Shown: positions 59,941 to 64,000 of the stretch, in pieces
How the letters are laid out: every line of letters starts with the position of its first letter
How positions within the stretch are numbered: position 1 is the stretch's first letter
Assembly: GCA_046350055.1 (NCBI GenBank)
Contig: JAXMBC010000001.1
Coordinates: 868,001-932,000, forward strand
Source: JAEUIE01 sp046350055
GTDB taxonomy: Bacteria; Planctomycetota; Planctomycetia; Gemmatales; HRBIN36
Direction of reading: 5' to 3'
Length of the DNA: 64,000 nt
The notes under the pieces: model-generated
The model's input: the letters and a program-made list of their open reading frames with translations, nothing else
Databases searched by the model: none
What the model was told of the DNA's origin: nothing
Position numbers and translations under genes: made by a program

Positions 59941-60618
59941 ATGTTTTGTTCCGAGTGTGGCGTGAAGGCGAGTGGGAAGTTCTGTCATGCCTGCGGGGCA
60001 CGGCTGGCGACGGTGGAGAATGCGCCCGTCGTGACTCAACCTATAGCTGCCCTCTATCAGCCACCACCAGTTGCACTAGTGGCTACCACGGTACCCTGGG
60101 AACAGGAAGTACGTTATGAAGCACTGCTCAAGGTACCTCATGTGCGTACCACGCTGGCCCGTCTGGCGATGGAGGCGGAACCTGGTATTTCAGCGAACGA
60201 TTTCCTTAGCCTGTGCGACTCGGCCTTCAAGCCGATGGGACCGATCAGCATGACCAAGATCGCCCCGGTGCTGCAGTCGATGTATGGCAGTTGGGGCATC
60301 AAGACGGGTAAACAGCGGCAAGCAGTATTCCCCCTGCCGCCAGGGGTTGTCCTGTTCCGTGTACTTTGCTCACTGACGACGAAAGCACAGAAGATCAAGA
60401 ACGTGAGCCAGGGTGAAGATGGTTGCATTCTGCATGTCACCATTCCTTCGTCCATGTGGACGATGGAAGGCCAGATGCTGATCACCATCACCCGCCTGCC
60501 AGCCGGCACGCAGGTAGAAGCGGTTACCAAGATCAGCGGACAACTGTATGACTGGGGCGTGAGTAACAAGATTCTGGACCAGTTGTTCTCCAGTCTGCAG
60601 ACTAGCCAGGCTGCTTGA
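59941..60618 (+). CDS. Zinc-ribbon protein of unknown function
   Basis: 225 residues from ATG 59941 (MFCSECGVKASGKFCHACGA); an ATG nine bases earlier is also possible. An N-terminal double CxxC zinc ribbon (CSEC and CHAC, residues 3-19) is followed by a linker and a domain of about 165 residues (YEALLKVPHVRTTLARLAME, SANDFLSLCDSAFKPMG, LHVTIPSSMWTMEGQMLITI). It probably serves as an adaptor. The stop codon TGA (60616-60618) belongs to the second copy of the 105-bp repeat, so the end of this gene may have been shaped by the repeat. Confidence 0.7.
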   Translation: MFCSECGVKASGKFCHACGARLATVENAPVVTQPIAALYQPPPVALVATTVPWEQEVRYEALLKVPHVRTTLARLAMEAEPGISANDFLSLCDSAFKPMGPISMTKIAPVLQSMYGSWGIKTGKQRQAVFPLPPGVVLFRVLCSLTTKAQKIKNVSQGEDGCILHVTIPSSMWTMEGQMLITITRLPAGTQVEAVTKISGQLYDWGVSNKILDQLFSSLQTSQAA

Positions 60619-60716
60619 TAGAATAACGGCATAGCTATCGTCATAGTCTCTGAGCATTTGCTGAAAGTGCCGGCACGGCGAGGTAGCAGACAGCCCCGTC
60701 GCAGCGAAAGCAGTTC
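60612..60716. repeat. 105-bp direct repeat, copy 2
   Basis: Seven substitutions from copy 1 at 58053-58157. It contains the stop codon of the zinc-ribbon gene at its start and ends three bases before the ATG of the dehydratase gene at 60720. Confidence 0.9.
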
Positions 60717-60719
60717 ATC

Positions 60720-61673
60720 ATGACTCCCCTCACTCTCGATACTCTCCGCCAGGCTCACGAACGCATCAAGCCATACATTCATCGCACGCCCGTGCTTTCC
60801 TCCACCAAGCTGAACGAGGAGGTGGGTGCGGAGGTGTACTTCAAGTGCGAGAACTTCCAGAAGGTCGGGGCGTTCAAGGCGCGGGGGGCGTGCAATGCAG
60901 TGCTGTCGCTCAGCGATGAAGCGGCGAAACGTGGAGTCGTTACCCATTCTTCCGGTAACCACGGGGCAGCGCTCGCCTGGGCCGCCCGGCTGCGAGGCAT
61001 CCCTGCCACGGTCGTGGTGCCCCGCAATGCCCCGGCGCCCAAGCTGAAGGCCATCGCGGGTTACGGTGCGACGATTGTCATGTGTGAACCCACCGTCGCA
61101 TCCCGCGAAGGCACCGTGGCGGAACTCATCGGCCGTCATGGTTACGAACTCATTCATCCGTTCGATGATGATCGAGTGATTGCCGGCCAGAGCACCGCTG
61201 CCCTGGAACTGCTCGAACAGCAACCAGATCTGCAGACAGTCATCGCTCCGACCGGCGGTGGCGGCCTGCTCTCCGGCACAGCCCTGGCTGTGAAGCTCAG
61301 TCAACCGGGGGTGAAAGTGTATGGGGCTGAGCCTCAGGGAGCGGACGATGCCTACCGTTCCTACACCACGGGTACACTGGTGCGCGAGCAGACACCGGAA
61401 ACCGTGTGCGATGGCCTGCGTACCACTCTCGCAGACCGAACGTTTGCCATCATCCGCCAGTATGTTGACGGCATCGGCGTCGCTGATGATGCGGCTGTGG
61501 TGTCAGCCATGCAATTGATCTGGAGTTACGTGAAGATCATCGTCGAGCCGTCGTGCTGCCCACCCCTGGCGGCACTGCGGACGGGTAGCCTGAGTCTGCA
61601 AGGTCAGCGGGTTGGCATCATCCTGACTGGTGGTAACGTCGATCTGAACAAGCTGCCGTGGGTATCACACTAA
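60720..61673 (+). CDS. Threonine/serine dehydratase (PLP-dependent)
   Basis: 317 residues of fold type II. The PLP-binding Lys is K53 in GAFKARGACN, the substrate loop SSGNHGAALAWAARL follows, and the glycine-rich phosphate cradle is APTGGGGLLSG. The last part ends ILTGGNVDLNKLPWV, characteristic of the serine racemase / catabolic threonine dehydratase branch. The enzyme converts L-Thr to 2-oxobutanoate or L-Ser to pyruvate, or racemises serine; the exact activity cannot be read. There is no regulatory ACT domain, which favours the catabolic type. ATG at 60720 directly follows the 105-bp repeat, which therefore may hold its promoter. Confidence 0.92.
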   Translation: MTPLTLDTLRQAHERIKPYIHRTPVLSSTKLNEEVGAEVYFKCENFQKVGAFKARGACNAVLSLSDEAAKRGVVTHSSGNHGAALAWAARLRGIPATVVVPRNAPAPKLKAIAGYGATIVMCEPTVASREGTVAELIGRHGYELIHPFDDDRVIAGQSTAALELLEQQPDLQTVIAPTGGGGLLSGTALAVKLSQPGVKVYGAEPQGADDAYRSYTTGTLVREQTPETVCDGLRTTLADRTFAIIRQYVDGIGVADDAAVVSAMQLIWSYVKIIVEPSCCPPLAALRTGSLSLQGQRVGIILTGGNVDLNKLPWVSH

Positions 61674-61687
61674 TCCCGGAGCGAATG

Positions 61688-62458
61688 CTACTTCCCCAAG
61701 TGCTCCAAGGCTTTCTGCATCGGCGCCGGGGTCAGCCGTATCACGCCATCCAGGGGATTGTTCATCTCATTGATCAGGAACAATGCTGATGCGATGGAAA
61801 ACGAGCTGATCAACAGCACCACCAGCACCGTCGGGTTTTTTGGCGCCATCAGACCAAAGCTGATGTGCAGCATCGTCAGCCAGAAGACCACCACGATAAA
61901 GAACACCGGAGGCAGGCTGTTCTGTGTCTGTTCGATCATCAACCAGCGTGATTGCAGCATGTCGGTGGAGATGCTCAACGCCTGAGCCTGCAGGGCACGC
62001 TGGGTATCCGTCGTGGCGGGCAACAGCCTGATCAGGACCTGCAACTTTTCCAGTTCCTGATTGTTTTCAATGGCATTGGCGTTGTCCAGTGCACTGCCTT
62101 GAGCAGGCCAGATGAGATGAAACGCATGGGTAGCCTGTCGGTGAAGCAGATCACGCAGCGGCTTGGTCTCCGGCCCAAACTGTTTCAATGTGCGATCCAG
62201 CAACAGCAGTTTTACACTGGCCTGCTTGAAACCTTCGTTAAGTGAATCGAAGGAGTTCTTGGCGGAACTGACAAGCAGCCCCAGGACGAGTGCTGCCATC
62301 GTCGCGACAAAGCCCGCACCCAGTTTGATGATGTCGCGAGAATCTCCTTCCACATGGTGATTGGGGAGTAATCGACGCAAGAGCAGTCCCGCCAGTACAC
62401 CACCAAAGATGCAGGCAAAGGTCAGACAGGCAATAGTGATAGAACTCATCGCGATCAT
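61688..62458 (-). CDS. DUF4239-like (bestrophin-like) membrane protein
   Basis: 256 residues with four membrane segments: about 6-27 (ITIACLTFACIFGGVLAGLL), 48-65 (GAGFVATMAALVLGLLV), 185-207 (LPPVFFIVVVFWLTMLHISF) and 212-233 (TVLVVLLISSFSIASALFLI). The long helical loop between the second and third and the ending EMNNPLDGVIRL are typical of the DUF4239 family. Ion transport is only suggested by the distant resemblance to bestrophins. It overlaps no neighbour, being convergent with the dehydratase gene and one base after the next minus-strand gene, so these two minus-strand genes are probably co-transcribed. Confidence 0.85.
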   Translation of the reverse strand: MIAMSSITIACLTFACIFGGVLAGLLLRRLLPNHHVEGDSRDIIKLGAGFVATMAALVLGLLVSSAKNSFDSLNEGFKQASVKLLLLDRTLKQFGPETKPLRDLLHRQATHAFHLIWPAQGSALDNANAIENNQELEKLQVLIRLLPATTDTQRALQAQALSISTDMLQSRWLMIEQTQNSLPPVFFIVVVFWLTMLHISFGLMAPKNPTVLVVLLISSFSIASALFLINEMNNPLDGVIRLTPAPMQKALEHLGK

Positions 62459-62459
62459 C

Positions 62460-63650
62460 TCACGGCTTGTTAACTGTGATGCCTGCAGGATAAATCAACC
62501 CTGCATCCAGACGGACCGTCCACGTCGAGTGAATCCCTTGCAGCGTGCGGGGCACCTTGCCGCTGAAGACTTCTTTGCCATCCCACTCGACGGTCACGGG
62601 CTGATCCAGATTTACCAGGTCATCCCGAAGTCGGAGTGTGAGTTGATTCACATGCTCGCTGTGTAACTGAATGACCTGGCCCTTGACCCGAGCCTCTATC
62701 CTGGCCTGCTTCTGCTTTCCCTCTTCCACTGCGACGTCAGCAAGCCAGTAGAAACTGCCTGGCTGCGGACTCTGCCAGACCACGACCGGTGGAACAGTCT
62801 GGCGCTGCTGCTTCGCCATCCAGGGCACCGCGGCAGCATCCTTGCGCTGCATCCAGTGGCCATACTCGGGAAAGATGACCACCTGATGCGGGTAACCTGA
62901 CGGGTCGCCTTGCTGCAGCGTGGCCAGCTTGCTCTTCCATTCTTCAGCCCGCTTATTGCGTTCATAAGCCGAGTCCTTGCCTCCCATATAGAGAGCAAAG
63001 GGAAGGTTGCGGAGATTGTCGGGGCGGACATCACCGGGATGACCAGCCATCATCGCTGCAGCTGCCCAGCGATCCGCCAGGCGCGTAGCCAGACGAAAGA
63101 CTCCATCTCCCCCGGCGGAATAGCCCATCAGGTAGACACGGTTGACATCCACATCAGCAAACAACACAGCGTCTTCGATGAGCCGTGCAAAGAACGCATC
63201 CATGTGAGACTGAAACCACATGTCCCAGGCATCGTTCGGGGCCCGGGGAGCAATGTAGACCCCTTCCGCAGGCTGATAGAGCTTTTTCTGATTTTCCCAC
63301 TGCTGATTGTTCACCCGCTGACCCGAATTGCCTCCGCCATGCAGGGAGATGTAAAGCGACCGGCCCTGGGCTGGCTTCTCGCCATACACGTGCACGGCAA
63401 ACCGCATAGTGAGTTGATTCAGATCGATCTGCTTCTGCTTCCACTCCTCCGCCCGTTCCTCTCGCAGTCGGGCTTGTTGCTGATCGACGAGCAGAACCTG
63501 TGCCGCCTGAGCCTGGTGCCTGCTCAACGGCACCCGACTCCAGGCTTGTACCTCCAGAGCGGGCCGAGGACTGCTGGCTTGCAGCCAGTGTTTCCAGGAT
63601 TGGAGCACATCGTCAGACGGAAGCAGACACAACAGGAAAAGAGGGAGCAT
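62460..63650 (-). CDS. Secreted alpha/beta-hydrolase (esterase / depolymerase-like)
   Basis: 396 residues from ATG 63650 (MLPLFLLCLLPSDDVLQSWK), which gives a short signal peptide. The hydrolase core shows an oxyanion segment (LYISLHGGGNSGQRVN), the nucleophile elbow GYSAGG (Ser about 178), a later acidic residue near GGKDSAYERN and a catalytic His in FPEYGHWMQRKDA. This order resembles feruloyl esterase or polyhydroxybutyrate depolymerase-like proteins in planctomycetes. A C-terminal beta-rich domain (about 310-396) may bind substrate. The substrate is unknown. It likely is the first gene of a unit with the DUF4239-like gene. Confidence 0.83.
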   Translation of the reverse strand: MLPLFLLCLLPSDDVLQSWKHWLQASSPRPALEVQAWSRVPLSRHQAQAAQVLLVDQQQARLREERAEEWKQKQIDLNQLTMRFAVHVYGEKPAQGRSLYISLHGGGNSGQRVNNQQWENQKKLYQPAEGVYIAPRAPNDAWDMWFQSHMDAFFARLIEDAVLFADVDVNRVYLMGYSAGGDGVFRLATRLADRWAAAAMMAGHPGDVRPDNLRNLPFALYMGGKDSAYERNKRAEEWKSKLATLQQGDPSGYPHQVVIFPEYGHWMQRKDAAAVPWMAKQQRQTVPPVVVWQSPQPGSFYWLADVAVEEGKQKQARIEARVKGQVIQLHSEHVNQLTLRLRDDLVNLDQPVTVEWDGKEVFSGKVPRTLQGIHSTWTVRLDAGLIYPAGITVNKP

Positions 63651-63830
63651 GGATACTGGCTTATCAAGCGGGTCGCGACCGGGCAACGAGGACTGGCAGC
63701 ATCGGGCCCATTTCCTGTGACACATGAATTGGAATTAATCCATATTCGGCAACCATGTTTTTCCGAGTTTCCGCTACAAGCAGAACATCCTGATCTACAC
63801 TAGGGGTAGTGGTAAGGATGCTTCTCTCTC

Positions 63831-64000
63831 ATGCAAGCAATGTTTGCTGATCTTACACACCCTAATGCCGACCAGCTTCGTTGCTTTGTGACGAACCGAC
63901 TGGATCAAGCCGAGATGGCATTGATCCGGAACCATCTTCGTATTTGTCAAGATTGCCAAAGTTTATTGCAACGGATGAATGCCGACGGCAATCCTGTGGC
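63831..64000 (+). CDS. Start of a protein with Cys-rich N-terminus (probable Ser/Thr kinase or anti-sigma factor), cut by the window end
   Basis: The frame from ATG 63831 reads MQAMFADLTHPNADQLRCFV followed by LDQAEMALIRNHLRICQDCQ. The pattern H-P-x-x-x-x-L-x-x-F and E-x-x-x-I-x-x-H-L-x-x-C-x-x-C is the N-terminal zinc-finger-like segment of many planctomycete Ser/Thr kinases and of anti-sigma factors. Only 56 codons are visible, so which of the two it is cannot be decided. Confidence 0.6.
   Translation, partial: MQAMFADLTHPNADQLRCFVTNRLDQAEMALIRNHLRICQDCQSLLQRMNADGNPV

Overview
The window looks like a chromosomal segment of a planctomycete, probably of the Gemmata/Gemmataceae type. This rests on gene content, not on any database search: a DUF1549/DUF1553 (cytochrome-c-like) protein, a planctomycete-style ECF sigma factor, a Ser/Thr kinase with a C-terminal membrane anchor, the start of a second protein with a Cys-rich N-terminus of kinase or anti-sigma type, large VWA and coiled membrane proteins, and very many palindromic intergenic repeats. 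Base composition is moderately GC-rich, except for an AT-rich island at about 46.35-48.55 kb.

Layout. 0-2.6 kb: a TonB-dependent outer-membrane receptor. 2.8-24.4 kb: a type VI secretion (T6SS) locus. It opens with a spike and cargo block (vgrG, DUF6484, DUF2169, a thiolase-fold protein, a PAAR-like protein fused to an HNH/GHH-type nuclease, a beta-propeller protein that may be its immunity factor, and a TIGR02270-like HEAT protein). Two secreted or outer-membrane proteins follow. The structural block is tssB, tssC, hcp, tagJ/impE, tssE, tssF, tssG and tssH (clpV). Hairpin terminators split it into tssBC, hcp, tagJ-tssEFG and tssH. No TssA, TssJ, TssK, TssL or TssM is visible here. 24.4-38.9 kb: housekeeping and membrane genes (hisS, an M50 protease, a VWA protein with a large membrane partner, a DUF1624-like acyltransferase homologue, lemA, a thioredoxin-like gene broken by an in-frame TGA, a GT39-like glycosyltransferase, an RluA-type pseudouridine synthase). 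38.9-46.2 kb: a RecA-like ATPase preceded by five 10-bp direct repeats, a DUF6928-like protein, an ECF sigma factor, gamma-glutamyltransferase and a DUF1549/DUF1553 protein. 46.2-49.1 kb: an AT-rich beta-propeller gene cut in two by an intact 1168-bp IS630-type element, with hairpins that share an AGTA loop on both sides. 49.1-54 kb: Ser/Thr kinase, dut, ddl, a TIM-barrel isomerase and two small exported proteins. 54.3-57.3 kb: a respiratory operon (di-haem cytochrome c lipoprotein, haem A synthase, haem O synthase). 57.3-60.7 kb: small genes separated by repeat copies, including a two-gene aspartic protease module. 60.7-64 kb: threonine/serine dehydratase, a DUF4239-like membrane protein, an esterase and the beginning of another gene.

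The most notable signals are: the T6SS cargo block with a PAAR-nuclease and adjacent putative immunity protein; precise reconstruction of the gene interrupted by the IS630 element; four unrelated families of palindromic or direct repeats, some of which supply the stop codons of neighbouring genes; the iteron-like repeats upstream of the RecA-like ATPase; and the in-frame TGA in a thioredoxin-like gene.
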